64,000 nucleotides of DNA from Streptomyces sp. DI166 (GCF_900091315.1 NZ_FLSP01000037.1:1-64000), one strand, 5' to 3'. Numbered from the stretch's first letter, positions 25,059 to 36,319 are shown. A program made the numbers and translations. Notes: generated by a model from the sequence alone, not told the origin.

Positions 25059-26587
25059 ATGCCCGAGAACACCCACGTCTACGACTACGTCGTCATCGGC
25101 GGCGGCACCGCAGGGTCCGTCATAGCCTCTCGGCTCACCGAGAACCCGGACGTCACCGTCGCCGTCATCGAGGGCGGCCCGAGCGATGTCGGCCGCGACG
25201 ACGTGCTCACCCTGCGCCGCTGGATGGGCCTGCTCGGCGGTGAACTGGACTACGACTACCCCACCACCGAACAGCCGCGCGGCAACTCCCACATCCGGCA
25301 CAGCCGCGCCCGCGTCCTTGGCGGCTGCTCCTCCCACAACACCCTGATCGCCTTCAAGCCGCTGCCCTCCGACTGGGACGAGTGGGAGGAGGCGGGCGCC
25401 AAGGGCTGGGGCGCGGTGCCGATGGAGGCGTACTACGCCCGGCTGCTGAACAACATCGTCCCGGTCGACGAGAAGGACCGGAACGCCATCGCCCGCGACT
25501 TCGTCGACGCCGCCCAGGCGACCCTCGGCGTCCCGCGCGTGGAGGGCTTCAACAGGAAGCCGTTCACCGAGGGCGCCGGCTTCTTCGACCTCGCCTACCA
25601 CCCGGAGGACAACAAGCGGTCCTCCGCCTCGGTGGCCTACCTCCACCCGGTGATGGACGAACGCGCCAACCTCACGCTCCTGCTGGAGACCTGGGCGTAC
25701 AGGCTGGAGCTGAACGGCACCCGCGCCGAAGGCGTGCACGTCCGCGTCAAGGACGGTACGGAGTTCCTGGTCCGCGCCCGCAACGAGGTCCTGCTGTGCG
25801 CGGGCGCCGTCGACTCCCCGCGCCTGCTGCTGCACTCCGGCATCGGGCCCCGCGCGGACCTGGAGGCGCTCGGCATACCTGTCGCCCTCGACCTGCCCGG
25901 TGTCGGCGAGAACCTCCTCGACCACCCCGAGTCGGTGATCGTCTGGGAGACCCACGGCCCCATCCCGGAGAACTCCGCGATGGACTCCGACGCCGGCCTG
26001 TTCGTGCGCCGCGACCCCGAACAGCCGGGCCCGGACCTGATGTTCCACTTCTACCAGATCCCCTTCACCGACAATCCGGAGCGACTGGGCTACCGGCGGC
26101 CCGAGTTCGGCGTCTCCATGACCCCGAACATCCCCAAGCCCAAGTCCCGCGGCCGGCTCTACCTGACCAGCCCGGACCCCTCGGTCAAGCCCGCCCTGGA
26201 CTTCCGGTACTTCACAGACGAAGACGACTACGACGCCCGCACCCTGGTCGACGGCATCCGCATCGCCCGCGAGATCGCGAGGACGGAGCCGCTCGCGAGC
26301 TGGCTCAAGCGCGAGGTGTGCCCCGGACCGGAGGTTCTCGGCGACGCCGAACTGAGCGAGTACGCCCGCAAGGTCGCCCACACCGTCTACCACCCGGCCG
26401 GCACCTGCCGCATGGGCGCCGTCGACGACGAACTCGCCGTGGTCGACCCCCAGTTGCGCATCCGCGGCCTGGAGGGCATCCGGATCGCCGACGCCTCCGT
26501 CTTCCCGACGATGACCGCCGTGAACCCGATGATCGGCGTGCTCATGGTCGGGGAGCGCGCTGTCGACCTGATCGGCGGTGATGCGTG

Positions 26588-26588
<1 letters not shown>
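25059..26588 (+). CDS. GMC flavoprotein, choline oxidase type
   Basis: 509 residues. The N-terminal FAD dinucleotide site is DYVVIGGGTAGSV. VLGGCSSHNT contains the His that covalently carries FAD in Arthrobacter choline oxidase (His99); the following Ser101 is Thr here. The choline-binding Glu is kept in LDHPESVI, and the catalytic His and Asn are kept in VYHPAGTCRMG and AVNPMIG. E. coli BetA has no His at the FAD-linkage site. It may therefore be an oxidase taking choline to betaine aldehyde and possibly betaine. ATG 25059 with CTGGAGC upstream; 38 bp after betB. Its stop overlaps the next ATG (TGATG). Confidence 0.8.
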
Positions 26589-27738
<1,150 letters not shown>

Positions 27739-27739
<1 letters not shown>

Positions 27740-29664
27740 TGGCCGCCGTCACCACAACCGCCCCCCGTACGGCGACACCCGGGGCCCTGCGCGGCGCCCC
27801 CGCCCGCAAACTCCTCGCCCTGGCCCTCCTCGCCGCACTCCTCGTCCCCCTCGCCCACGCCCGCTGGGCCAGCGGCACCTGGCCGACCGCCCTGACCGTC
27901 GACCTCACCACCCCCCTCACCGACGCCAGCACCTGGATCATCGACAACCGGGACAGCCACCCCCTGTTCCTGTACGTCCTCGGCCACGTCAGCAACGCCG
28001 TCGTGCTCGCCGTACGCGCCGTCTACCTGCTCCTCCTCGCCGCGGGCTGGGCCGGGACCACCGCCCTGGCCGCCCTGATCGCCTGGCGCGCGGCCGGCGC
28101 CCGGCTCGCCCTCGGAACCGCCGCCGCGTTCCTCGCCTGCGGCGCGCTCGGCATGTGGGTGCCGACCATGCAGACCCTCGCCCTGATGGTGGTCGCCGTC
28201 CTCGCGTCGGTCGTCGTCGGCGCGCTCCTGGGCCTCGCCGCGGGCCTGTCGGACCGGCTGGACCGCGCCCTGCGCCCGGTCCTGGACACCATGCAGGTGC
28301 TGCCCGCCTTCGCCTACCTCCTCCCGGTCGTCCTTGTCTTCGGCATCGGCGTCCCCGCCGCCGTCCTGGCCACCGTCGTCTACGCCGCCCCGCCCATGGC
28401 CCGCCTCACCGCCCTGGGCCTGCGCGGCGCCGACAAGGAGGTCCTGGAGGCGGTGGACTCCCTCGGCGCCACCTCCCGCCAGCGACTGCTGACCGCCCGC
28501 ATCCCGCTGGCCCGCAAGGAACTCCTGCTCGGCGTCAACCAGACGATCATGATGGCGCTGTCCATGGCCGTCATCGCCTCCGTCATCGGCGCCGGAGGCC
28601 TCGGCGACCGCGTCTACCAGGCGCTCGCCTCGGTCGATGTCGGCGCCGCCCTGGCGGCCGGTATCCCGATCGTGCTGCTCGCGGTCGTCCTGGACCGCGT
28701 CACCGCCGCCGCGGGAGGCGGGACCCGGCGCACGGGCCGCGCCCTGTGGGCGTACGCCCTGGCCGCCGCCCTCGCCGTCGCGGTCGCCGGACGCCTCATG
28801 GACCGGCTCGACTGGCCCGACGCCTGGGTGCTGGAGATCGCCGAACCGGTCAACCGGGCGGTCGACTGGATGACCGCCCACCTCTACTCCGGCGTCCCCG
28901 TCGTCGGCGGCACCGCCGACTGGGCGGGCCACTTCACCACCTGGGTCCTGGACCCCGTCCGCGACGGCCTGCTGTGGCTGCCCTGGTGGGCCGTGCTGCT
29001 CGTGGTCGCCGCCCTGGCCTGGCTGATCGGCACCTGGCGCACCGCGCTCACCGCGACCCTCGCCATGGCCGCGATCGGCGTGCTCGGCGTGTGGGAGCCG
29101 TCCCTGGACACCCTCTCCCAGGTCCTCGCGGCCGTCGCCGTCACCCTGGTCATGGGCTTCGCGACCGGCATCGCCGCCGCCCGCAGCGACCGCGTGGAAC
29201 GCCTGCTGCGCCCGGTGCTGGACGTCTTCCAGACGATGCCGCAGTTCGTCTATCTGATCCCCGTCGTCGCCCTGTTCGGTGTCGGCCGCGCCCCCGCGGT
29301 CGCCGCCGCCGTCGTCTACGCGCTGCCCGCGGTCGTCCGCATCACCGCGCAGGGCCTGCGCCAGGTCGACCCCGCCGCCCTGGAGTCGGCCCGCTCCCTG
29401 GGCGCCACCCCGCTCCAGCAGCTGTGGCAGGTCCAGCTCCCGCTCGCCCGCCGCTCCCTGCTGCTCGCCGTCAACCAGGGCGTCGTCCTGGTCCTCGCCG
29501 TCGTCATCATCGGCGGCCTGGTCGGCGGCGGAGCGCTCGGCTACGACGTCGTCTTCGGCCTCGCCCAGGGCGATCTGGCGACGGGTCTGGTGGCCGGTGC
29601 CGCCATCGTCTGCCTGGGCCTGATGCTCGACCGGGTCACCCAGCCGACGAGGAAGGGAGCCTGA
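27739..29664 (+). CDS. Betaine/choline ABC permease, two permease domains fused
   Basis: 641 residues, twice the usual length of an OpuAB/ProW permease. Two homologous halves are visible. Half one has LRPVLDTMQVLPAFAYLLP and LEAVDSLGATSRQ; half two has LRPVLDVFQTMPQFVYLIP and LESARSLGATPLQ. Each carries its own coupling (EAA-type) loop and about six transmembrane segments. A single chain can therefore form the whole membrane pore instead of a homodimer. Start ATG overlaps the ATPase stop; the binding-protein gene begins one base after its stop. Confidence 0.92.
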
Positions 29665-29665
29665 C

Positions 29666-30619
29666 ATGCGGAACCGCATCACCACCGGCGCCGCCCTCGG
29701 CGCACTGCTGCTGCTCACCGGCTGCGGCGCCGCCGACATGACCAAACAGGCGTCGCCCTTCGCCAACGCCCAGAGCGCCCGCACGGTCACCCTGTCCGTC
29801 CAGTCCTGGGTGGGCGCCCAGGCCAACGTGGCCGTCGCCCAGTACCTGCTGGAGCACGAACTCGGCTACCGGGTCGACACCGTCCAGGTCGACGAGGTGC
29901 CCGCCTGGGACGCGCTCAGCCAGGGCCGCGTCGACGCCATCCTGGAGGACTGGGGCCACCCCGACCAGGAACAGCGCTACGTCCAGGACAAGAAGACGAT
30001 CGTGAACGGCGGCGACCTCGGCGTCACCGGCCACATCGGCTGGTACGTCCCGACGTACTTCGCCGAACAGCACCCCGACGTCACCGACTGGAAGAACCTC
30101 AACAAGTACGCCGAGCAGCTCCGCACCCCCGAGAGCGGCAGCAAGGGCCAACTGCTGGACGGCTCGCCCTCCTACGTCACCAACGACAAGGCGCTGGTGA
30201 ACAACCTGAACCTGGACTACAAGGTCGTCTTCGCCGGTTCCGAGGCCGCCCAGATCACCCAGATCAAACAGTTCGCCAAGGAGAAGAAGCCCTTCCTGAC
30301 CTACTGGTACGCCCCCCAGTGGCTGTTCGAGAAGGTCCCCATGACCGAGGTGAAGCTCCCCGCCTACAAGGAGGGCTGCGACGCGGACCCGGCGAAGGTC
30401 GCCTGCGCCTATCCGCACACCCCGCTGCAGAAGTACCTCAACTCCGGCTTCGCCCGGGACGGCGGCGACGCGGCCGCCTTCCTGAAGAAGTTCCGGTGGA
30501 CCACCGAGGACCAGAACGAGGTCTCCCTCATGATCGCCGACCAGAAGCTGAGCCCGGAGGAGGCGGCGAAGAAGTGGGTGGACAGCCACGAGTCCACCTG
30601 GCGCTCATGGCTGCCCTGA
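29666..30619 (+). CDS. Glycine betaine/choline-binding lipoprotein
   Basis: 317 residues. A signal peptide ends in the lipobox LLTGC (Cys about residue 20), so it is anchored outside the membrane. The mature part is OpuAC-like (VTLSVQSWVGAQANVAVAQYLLEHELGY, WEDWGHPDQ-type loop, HIGWYVPTYFAEQHPD) with the aromatic residues that cage quaternary ammonium. It delivers substrate to the fused permease. Last gene of the operon; no obvious hairpin before the convergent neighbour 16 bp away. Confidence 0.9.
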   Translation: MRNRITTGAALGALLLLTGCGAADMTKQASPFANAQSARTVTLSVQSWVGAQANVAVAQYLLEHELGYRVDTVQVDEVPAWDALSQGRVDAILEDWGHPDQEQRYVQDKKTIVNGGDLGVTGHIGWYVPTYFAEQHPDVTDWKNLNKYAEQLRTPESGSKGQLLDGSPSYVTNDKALVNNLNLDYKVVFAGSEAAQITQIKQFAKEKKPFLTYWYAPQWLFEKVPMTEVKLPAYKEGCDADPAKVACAYPHTPLQKYLNSGFARDGGDAAAFLKKFRWTTEDQNEVSLMIADQKLSPEEAAKKWVDSHESTWRSWLP

Positions 30620-30635
30620 CCCGACCGGCCGGCGC

Positions 30636-31346
30636 CTACCCCAGCAGTTCGGCGATTACCTCCGCCGCCCGCCGCTGAAGGTAGGGCCCGAAGGTGATCC
30701 GCGTGGCCCCTCGCTCTCCCAGCTCGGCGGGCGAGGGGCCCTCGCCGATCCGGGCGATGGCGTTGATCGGCCCCTGGATCCCCGCCCGCAGCAACGGCAG
30801 TACATCGACGGGCGCGGCGATCGGATACACGCACTGCGCACCCGCCGCGACGTACAACGCCGCCCGCTCAATGGCCTGTCCGGGATCCGCGACACCCCGG
30901 ATGAAGGTGTCGACGCGCGCGTTGACGAACAGCTCGTCCCCGGCGGCCGCGCACACCTCGGCGAGCCAGTCGGCGTGCCGCCGCGGGTCCTTGAGCACCC
31001 CGTTCTCGGAGTCCTCCAGGTTGCAGCCGACGACCCCGGCCTCCAGCAGCCGCTCCACCAGCTCCCTCGGCGCGAGCCCGTAGCCACCCTCGACATCGGC
31101 CGACACCGGCACGTCCACGGCCCGCGCGATCCGCGCCACCGCCGCGAACATCTCCTCCGGCGGAGTCCGCCCGTCCTCGTACCCCAGCGAGGCCGCCACG
31201 CCGGCACTGGGCGTGGCCAGCGCCGGATACCCGGCCGCCTCCAGCGCCCGCGCGCTCGCCGCGTCCCAGGGGCCGGGCAGGATCAGCGGGTCCCCCCGGT
31301 CCGGGCGCCGGTGCAGCGCCCGGAACACCTCCACGCGGTCGGTCAT
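30636..31346 (-). CDS. Isocitrate lyase / PEP mutase family protein
   Basis: 236 residues, ICL/PEPM superfamily. It has the PGPWDAASARALEAAG start, the metal-site DVEGGYG, CNLEDSENG and FVNARVDTF. The Cys-containing KKCGH motif of true isocitrate lyases is absent, so it is more likely a C-C or P-C bond lyase of the PEP-mutase/2-methylisocitrate/oxaloacetate-hydrolase group. Substrate unknown. ATG 31346 overlaps the stop of the upstream AhpD-like gene (ATGA), so the two work together. Confidence 0.85.
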   Translation of the reverse strand: MTDRVEVFRALHRRPDRGDPLILPGPWDAASARALEAAGYPALATPSAGVAASLGYEDGRTPPEEMFAAVARIARAVDVPVSADVEGGYGLAPRELVERLLEAGVVGCNLEDSENGVLKDPRRHADWLAEVCAAAGDELFVNARVDTFIRGVADPGQAIERAALYVAAGAQCVYPIAAPVDVLPLLRAGIQGPINAIARIGEGPSPAELGERGATRITFGPYLQRRAAEVIAELLG

Positions 31347-31843
31347 CGCCGGCCCGGCACGTAGTGGCCCGGAACCATCCGGCAGCTGACCCCGAAACGG
31401 TTCCACGCGTTGATCACCGTGATCGAGGCGAGCAGCTGGGCCAGCTCGGCCTCCTCGAAGTGGGCGGCCGCCTTCGCCCACACCTCGTCCGGCACGAAGC
31501 CGTCCGTCAGCACGGTGACCGCCTCGGTCAGGGCGAGGGCCGCCAGCTCCCTCTCGGTGTAGAAGTGCGCCGACTCCTCCCAGGCGGAGAGCTGGACGAT
31601 CCGCTCCACGCTCTCCCCGGCGGCCAGCGCGTCCTTGGTGTGCATGTCCAGGCAGAACGCGCAGTGGTTGATCTGCGAGACGCGGATCTTCACCAGCTCC
31701 AGCAGCTTCGGGTCCACACCCTGCCGGGCGGCCGCGTCCAGCCGGACCATGGCCTTGTAGACCTCCGGGACATGCTCGGACCAGTTCAGCCGGGGGGCGT
31801 GCTCGGGCGCGTACTCGACAGGGGCGGTGTGATCGGTGGTCAT
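31343..31843 (-). CDS. Carboxymuconolactone decarboxylase / AhpD-like protein
   Basis: 166 residues from ATG 31843, preferred because GAGGG lies seven bases upstream; ATG 31849 is two codons longer. The active-site motif HCAFCLDMHTKDA (C-x-x-C-x3-H) is that of AhpD-type peroxidase-cycle proteins. The CMD domain spans about residues 45-130. Probable thiol-redox role. Co-operonic with the ICL-like gene and divergent from the MocR regulator. Confidence 0.88.
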   Translation of the reverse strand: MTTDHTAPVEYAPEHAPRLNWSEHVPEVYKAMVRLDAAARQGVDPKLLELVKIRVSQINHCAFCLDMHTKDALAAGESVERIVQLSAWEESAHFYTERELAALALTEAVTVLTDGFVPDEVWAKAAAHFEEAELAQLLASITVINAWNRFGVSCRMVPGHYVPGRR

Positions 31844-31896
31844 CGTCATGCCCTCGACCCTACGAACCGATAAGCCCAGGGGTATGGTCCATTTCC

Positions 31897-33294
31897 ATGG
31901 CAGATACATGGGCCACTTCTGGGGCCCTGGGCATCGACCTCCACCTCGAACCGGCCACCGGGCCGGGACTGCGCCGGGGCCTCACGGACGCGCTGCGCGA
32001 GGCCGTCCGCACCGGCCGGCTCACCCCCGGCACCCGGCTGCCGTCCTCCCGCTCCCTCGCCGCCGACCTCGGCATCGCCCGCAACACCGTCGCCGACGCC
32101 TACGCCGACCTCGTCGCCGAGGGCTGGCTCACCGCCCGCCAGGGCTCGGGCACCCGGGTCGCCGAGGACCGCTCCACACCTCCCACCCCCGCCGTCCCCA
32201 CCCGCCGCGCGCGCCCCCGCCCCGCCCACGACCTGACCGCGGGCACCCCCGACCTCGCCGCCTTCCCCCGTGCCGAATGGCTCAAGGCGGCCCGCCGCGC
32301 CCTGAACGCGGCCCCCTACGACGTCCTCGGCTACGGCGAACCACGCGGCCGCGTCGAACTGCGCACCGCCCTCGCGGGCTACCTCTCCCGCGCCCGAGGA
32401 GTGCTCGCCGACCCCGAACGCATCGTCATCTGCGCCGGGTTCGCCCACGGCCTGCGCCTTTTGGGCACCGTCCTGCGCGCCCGCGGCGCCCGCACGATCG
32501 CCGTCGAGTCCTACGGCCTCCCCGAACACCGCAAGGTCCTCACCCGAACCGGTCTGACGACCGCCCCGCTGTCCTTCGACGAACTCGGCACCGACCCGGC
32601 CGAGTTGCGGGACACGGCCGCCGTACTGCTCACGCCCGCCCACCAGTTCCCCATGGGCACAGCCTTGCACCGCACCCGGCGCACGGCCGTCGTGGACTGG
32701 GCCCGCCGCACCGGCGGCCTGATCCTGGAGGACGACTACGACGGCGAGTTCCGCTACGACCGCCAGCCCGTCGGCGCCCTCCAGGGCCTGGACCCCGACC
32801 ACGTCGTCTACCTCGGCACCGCCAGCAAGGCCCTCGCCCCCGGCCTGCGCCTGGCCTGGCTGGTCCTGCCGTCCGCCCTGGTGGAGCCGGTGACGGCGGC
32901 CAAGGGCGACGTCGACACCTGCGGCGTGCTCGACCAGCTGACCCTGGCCGAGTTCCTCGACCGCGGCGCCTACGACCGCCACGTCCGCGCCTCCCGGCTG
33001 CGCTACCGGCGCCGCCGCGACGCCCTGGTCGCCGCCCTCGCCGAACGCGCCCCGGACGTCCGGGTCACCGGCATCGCCGCCGGACTCCACGCCGTCCTGG
33101 GCCTGCCGCCCGGCACCGAGGCCACCGTGGTCCAGGCCGCCCACTGGCAGGGCCTCTCCCTGCACGGCCTCGCCCACTTCCGCCACGAACAGGCCCGTGC
33201 CGAGCCCCTCGACGCCCTGGTCGTCGGCTACGCCACACCCCCGGACCACGCATGGGCGGGGGCTCTTGAGGCCCTGTGCCGGGTGCTGCCGTAA
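31897..33294 (+). CDS. MocR-type GntR/aminotransferase regulator
   Basis: 465 residues. The N-terminal GntR winged helix covers about residues 25-90 (LREAVRTGRLTPGTRLPSSRSLA, IARNTVADAYADLVAEGWL). A fold-type I aminotransferase domain follows, with the PLP Lys in LGTASKALAPGLRLAW. MocR proteins use PLP or its adducts as effector. TATGGT (31883-31888) lies eight bases before ATG 31897, so the message may be leaderless. It probably controls the divergent AhpD/ICL pair 54 bp away. Confidence 0.9.
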   Translation: MADTWATSGALGIDLHLEPATGPGLRRGLTDALREAVRTGRLTPGTRLPSSRSLAADLGIARNTVADAYADLVAEGWLTARQGSGTRVAEDRSTPPTPAVPTRRARPRPAHDLTAGTPDLAAFPRAEWLKAARRALNAAPYDVLGYGEPRGRVELRTALAGYLSRARGVLADPERIVICAGFAHGLRLLGTVLRARGARTIAVESYGLPEHRKVLTRTGLTTAPLSFDELGTDPAELRDTAAVLLTPAHQFPMGTALHRTRRTAVVDWARRTGGLILEDDYDGEFRYDRQPVGALQGLDPDHVVYLGTASKALAPGLRLAWLVLPSALVEPVTAAKGDVDTCGVLDQLTLAEFLDRGAYDRHVRASRLRYRRRRDALVAALAERAPDVRVTGIAAGLHAVLGLPPGTEATVVQAAHWQGLSLHGLAHFRHEQARAEPLDALVVGYATPPDHAWAGALEALCRVLP

Positions 33295-33334
33295 GGTGAT
33301 CGACCAGCCGACGTACCCGGGGGAGAGACAGGAC

Positions 33335-33691
33335 ATGGCTCAGACGAAACGCCGACTGCGGTCCAGCACGGTGGTGCTCGGCGGCATGGGAGTCGTCGCT
33401 GCCGCCCTCACCTCCTGCGGCTCCGAGCCCGACCGCCGCTGTGTCGACCGCGACAGCTACACCTGGGACGGCTACAAGGTCATCGCCGACAAGAACTGCA
33501 AGTCCGGCTCCTCGGGCTCCTCCTACGGCTCCAGCGGCAAGAAGCGCAAGGGCAAGGGCGGCGCCGACGCCGCCTGGTACTACGACGGCGAGGTCGACAA
33601 CGGCTACGCCGAGTACGGCACCTTCAGCCGCAACGAGGCCGTCGACCGCGGTGGCTTCGGCTGCTCCGGCTCCGGCAGCGGCGGCGGCTGA
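33335..33691 (+). CDS. Small lipoprotein, YgiB-like
   Basis: 118 residues from ATG 33335, with GGGGAG upstream. The signal sequence ends in LTSC (lipobox; Cys about residue 28). The mature part is Ser/Gly/Lys-rich and ends DRGGFGCSGSGSGGG. The RGGFG end and the neighbouring glutathionylspermidine synthase-like gene match the E. coli YgiB-YgiC and YjfM-YjfC pairs. Function unknown. The next gene starts 32 bp downstream. Confidence 0.7.
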   Translation: MAQTKRRLRSSTVVLGGMGVVAAALTSCGSEPDRRCVDRDSYTWDGYKVIADKNCKSGSSGSSYGSSGKKRKGKGGADAAWYYDGEVDNGYAEYGTFSRNEAVDRGGFGCSGSGSGGG

Positions 33692-33723
33692 GCCGGACAC
33701 CCGACGGACCCCGGACCCCCGCC

Positions 33724-34908
33724 ATGGAACGCCGCACCATCACCCCCCGCCCCGACTGGCAGCGCACCGTCGAGGAACAGGGGCTGATCTACCCCCTCAC
33801 CCGCTACCCCGACAACTCCCTGCGCCCGTACTGGGACGAGAGCGCCTACTACGTCTTCTCCCTGGAGGAGGTCGAGGCGCTGGAGGAGGTCGTCGAGGAA
33901 CTGCACCGCATGTGCCTGAGGGCCGCGGACCACATCGTCACCGCCGGCCGCTTCGCCGACCTCGGCATCACCGACCCGCGTCTGGTCGCCGCGATCACCG
34001 AGGCCTGGCAGCGCCGCGCCGAACTCCCCTCCGTCTACGGCCGTTTCGACCTGCGCTACGACGGACGCGGCCCCGCGAAGCTGCTGGAGTACAACGCCGA
34101 CACCCCCACCTCCCTGGTCGAGGCCGCCTCCCCGCAGTGGTTCTGGATGGAGGAGCGCTTCCCGGGCGCCGACCAGTGGAACTCCCTCCACGAACGCCTC
34201 GTCGACGCCTGGAAGAAGCAGTCCGCCCTGCTCCCGCCCGGCAGCCCCCTGTACTTCGCGCACTCCTCCGCCGACGAACTCGGCGAGGACCTGATGACGG
34301 TCGCCTACCTCAAGGAGACCGCCGACCAGGCCGGCCTGGACACCGACTGGATCTCCATGGAGGAGATCGGCTGGGACCGCCTCTCGGGCCGCTTCGTCGA
34401 CAACCGGCTGCGCTTCATCCGCAGTTGCTTCAAGCTCTACCCCTGGGAGTGGCTCACCGCCGACCGCTTCGCCGACCACGTCCTGGACACGCTCGACAAC
34501 GGCGGCGGCACCGGATCCACCCTCTGGATCGAACCGGCCTGGAAGATGCTCCTGTCCAACAAGGCCCTCCTCGCCATCCTCTGGGAGCTCTACCCCGGCC
34601 ACCCCAACCTGCTCCCCGCCCACCTCGACGGCCCCCGCGCGCTGGCCCGCACCACCGGCTACGTCGCCAAGCCGCTCCTCGGCCGCGAAGGCGCGGGCAT
34701 CACCGTCCACGAACCCGGCGCCGACCCGGTCGTCCGCGAAGAGCCCTGCTGCTACCAGGAGCTGGCACCCCTGCCCGAGTTCGACGGCAACCGTGTCGTC
34801 CTCGGCGCATGGGTCGTCGAGGACGAGTCGGCGGGCCTCGGCATCCGAGAGTCGGCGGGCCTGGTCACCGACGAGTACGCCCGCTTCCTCCCGCACGTGA
34901 TCCTCTAA
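33724..34908 (+). CDS. Glutathionylspermidine synthase-like ATP-grasp ligase (YgiC-like)
   Basis: 394 residues, matching only the C-terminal synthetase domain of GspS. LLEYNADTPTSLVEAA is the family signature, and PLLGREGAGITVHEPG and EEPCCYQELAPLP fit the ATP-grasp metal and nucleotide sites. Actinomycetes lack glutathionylspermidine, so the true substrate is unknown; an amide ligation on a peptide or polyamine is inferred. In operon with the lipoprotein gene upstream and convergent with the ornithine aminotransferase gene. Confidence 0.85.
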   Translation: MERRTITPRPDWQRTVEEQGLIYPLTRYPDNSLRPYWDESAYYVFSLEEVEALEEVVEELHRMCLRAADHIVTAGRFADLGITDPRLVAAITEAWQRRAELPSVYGRFDLRYDGRGPAKLLEYNADTPTSLVEAASPQWFWMEERFPGADQWNSLHERLVDAWKKQSALLPPGSPLYFAHSSADELGEDLMTVAYLKETADQAGLDTDWISMEEIGWDRLSGRFVDNRLRFIRSCFKLYPWEWLTADRFADHVLDTLDNGGGTGSTLWIEPAWKMLLSNKALLAILWELYPGHPNLLPAHLDGPRALARTTGYVAKPLLGREGAGITVHEPGADPVVREEPCCYQELAPLPEFDGNRVVLGAWVVEDESAGLGIRESAGLVTDEYARFLPHVIL

Positions 34909-34928
34909 GGCGCGTCCCCGGGGCGGCG

Positions 34929-36134
34929 TCAGCCCTCCAGCACGGCCGCGAGCTGCGCCAGCCCCCAGTCGAGGTCCTCCTCGGAGATCACCAGCGGCGG
35001 CGCGATCCGGATCGTCGCCCCGTGCGTGTCCTTCACCAGCACGCCCCGGTCCATCAGCCGCTCCGACACCTCGCGCCCGGTGCCGTGCTTCGGGGCGATG
35101 TCCACGCCCGCCCACAGCCCGCGCCCCCGCACCGCGGTGACCCGCTCGCCGTCCGCCAGCGCCGCCAGCTCGCGGTGCAGACGCTCACCCAGCCGCGCGG
35201 ACCGATCCTGGAACTCGCCCGTGCGCAGCATCGCGATCACCTCCAGCGCCACCGCGCAGGCCAGCGGATTCCCGCCGAACGTCGAACCGTGCTCGCCGGG
35301 CCGGAACACCCCCAGCACCTCCGCCGACGACACCACCGCGGACACCGGCACCACCCCGCCCCCGAGCGCCTTGCCCAGCACATACATGTCCGGCACGACA
35401 CCCTCGTGCTCACAGGCGAACGTCCGCCCCGTCCGCCCGAGCCCGGACTGGATCTCGTCGGCCACGAACAGCACGTTCCGCTCCCGGGCCAGCTCCCGCA
35501 CCGCCGGCAGATATCCCGTCGGCGGCACCAGCACGCCCGCCTCGCCCTGGATCGGCTCCAGCAGCACCGCCACCGTGTTCTCGCTCAGCGCCGACCGCAT
35601 CGCCGTCAGATCCCCGTACGGCACGATCTCGAACCCGGGGGTGTAGGGCCCGAAGTCCGCCCGGGCCTCCGGGTCCGTGGAGAAGCTGATCAGGGTCGTT
35701 GTCCGGCCGTGGAAGTTGTTGCCGGCGACCACGATCTTCGCCATCTCGGCGGGCACGCCCTTGACCCGGTACCCCCACTTCCGGGCCGTCTTCACCGCCG
35801 TCTCCACCGCCTCCGCGCCGGTGTTCATCGGCAGCACCATCTCCATGCCGCACAACTGCGCGAGCTGCTCGCAGAACGCGGCGTACCGGTCGTGGTGGAA
35901 CGCCCGCGAGGTCAGGGTCACCCGTTCCAGCTGCGCCTTCGCCGCCTCGACGATCCGCCGGTTGCGGTGCCCGAAGTTCAGCGCCGAGTAGCCGGCCAGC
36001 AGATCCAGATAGCGCCGGCCCTCCACATCCGTCATCCACGCCCCGTCGGCCGAGGCGACGACGACCGGCAGCGGCGCGTAATTGTGCGCGCCGTGCGCCT
36101 CGGCGGCGGCGATGAGGGTTTCCGTCGTGCTCAC
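34929..36134 (-). CDS. rocD: Ornithine--oxo-acid transaminase
   Basis: 401 residues from GTG 36134, chosen for GGAGGT three bases upstream. Class III aminotransferase: GAEAVETAVKTARKWGY, NNFHGRTTTLISFS, LFVADEIQSGLGRTG, and the PLP Lys in YVLGKALGGGVVPVSA. ACEHEGVVPDM and the overall sequence fit ornithine delta-aminotransferases, which make glutamate semialdehyde from ornithine. Monocistronic, divergent from glyA. Confidence 0.9.
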   Translation of the reverse strand: MSTTETLIAAAEAHGAHNYAPLPVVVASADGAWMTDVEGRRYLDLLAGYSALNFGHRNRRIVEAAKAQLERVTLTSRAFHHDRYAAFCEQLAQLCGMEMVLPMNTGAEAVETAVKTARKWGYRVKGVPAEMAKIVVAGNNFHGRTTTLISFSTDPEARADFGPYTPGFEIVPYGDLTAMRSALSENTVAVLLEPIQGEAGVLVPPTGYLPAVRELARERNVLFVADEIQSGLGRTGRTFACEHEGVVPDMYVLGKALGGGVVPVSAVVSSAEVLGVFRPGEHGSTFGGNPLACAVALEVIAMLRTGEFQDRSARLGERLHRELAALADGERVTAVRGRGLWAGVDIAPKHGTGREVSERLMDRGVLVKDTHGATIRIAPPLVISEEDLDWGLAQLAAVLEG

Positions 36135-36207
36135 GGGACCTCCAGAAGACACCGGAAGACAAGCGGGACCCCCTTCCTATCCTTGCTCGGATGGTGGACG
36201 CGGGACC

Positions 36208-36234
36208 TTCACCCGACGGCGCGCCCGGTAGGCT
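36208..36234 (+). promoter_or_regulatory. Candidate glyA promoter
   Basis: TAGGCT (36229-36234) is a good Streptomyces -10. TTCACC (36208-36213) matches four of six -35 bases at a short 15 bp spacing. The predicted start near 36241 coincides with the first base of the riboswitch. Confidence 0.5.
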
Positions 36235-36240
36235 GATCAG

Positions 36241-36319
36241 CGGGCCGTGACTGGCGCGCTGGGATGGGACCGACCATCGGGGAGCGGCCCGGTCGTGACT
36301 GTGTGCCGTGCGCCTGGGC
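36241..36319 (+). promoter_or_regulatory. ZTP riboswitch (pfl motif) upstream of glyA
   Basis: The leader holds GTGACTGGCG near the 5' side, GGGATGGGACCGACCATC then GGGGAGC, and 3' CGCCTGGGC. These are the conserved pieces of the pfl/ZTP aptamer. GGGCCG (36242-36247) pairs with CGGCCC (36285-36290) to close P1. ZTP riboswitches switch on one-carbon genes when ZMP/ZTP builds up during 10-formyl-THF shortage. The remaining 41 bases to ATG 36361 contain GGAGG and no U-tract, suggesting control at translation initiation. Confidence 0.85.
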
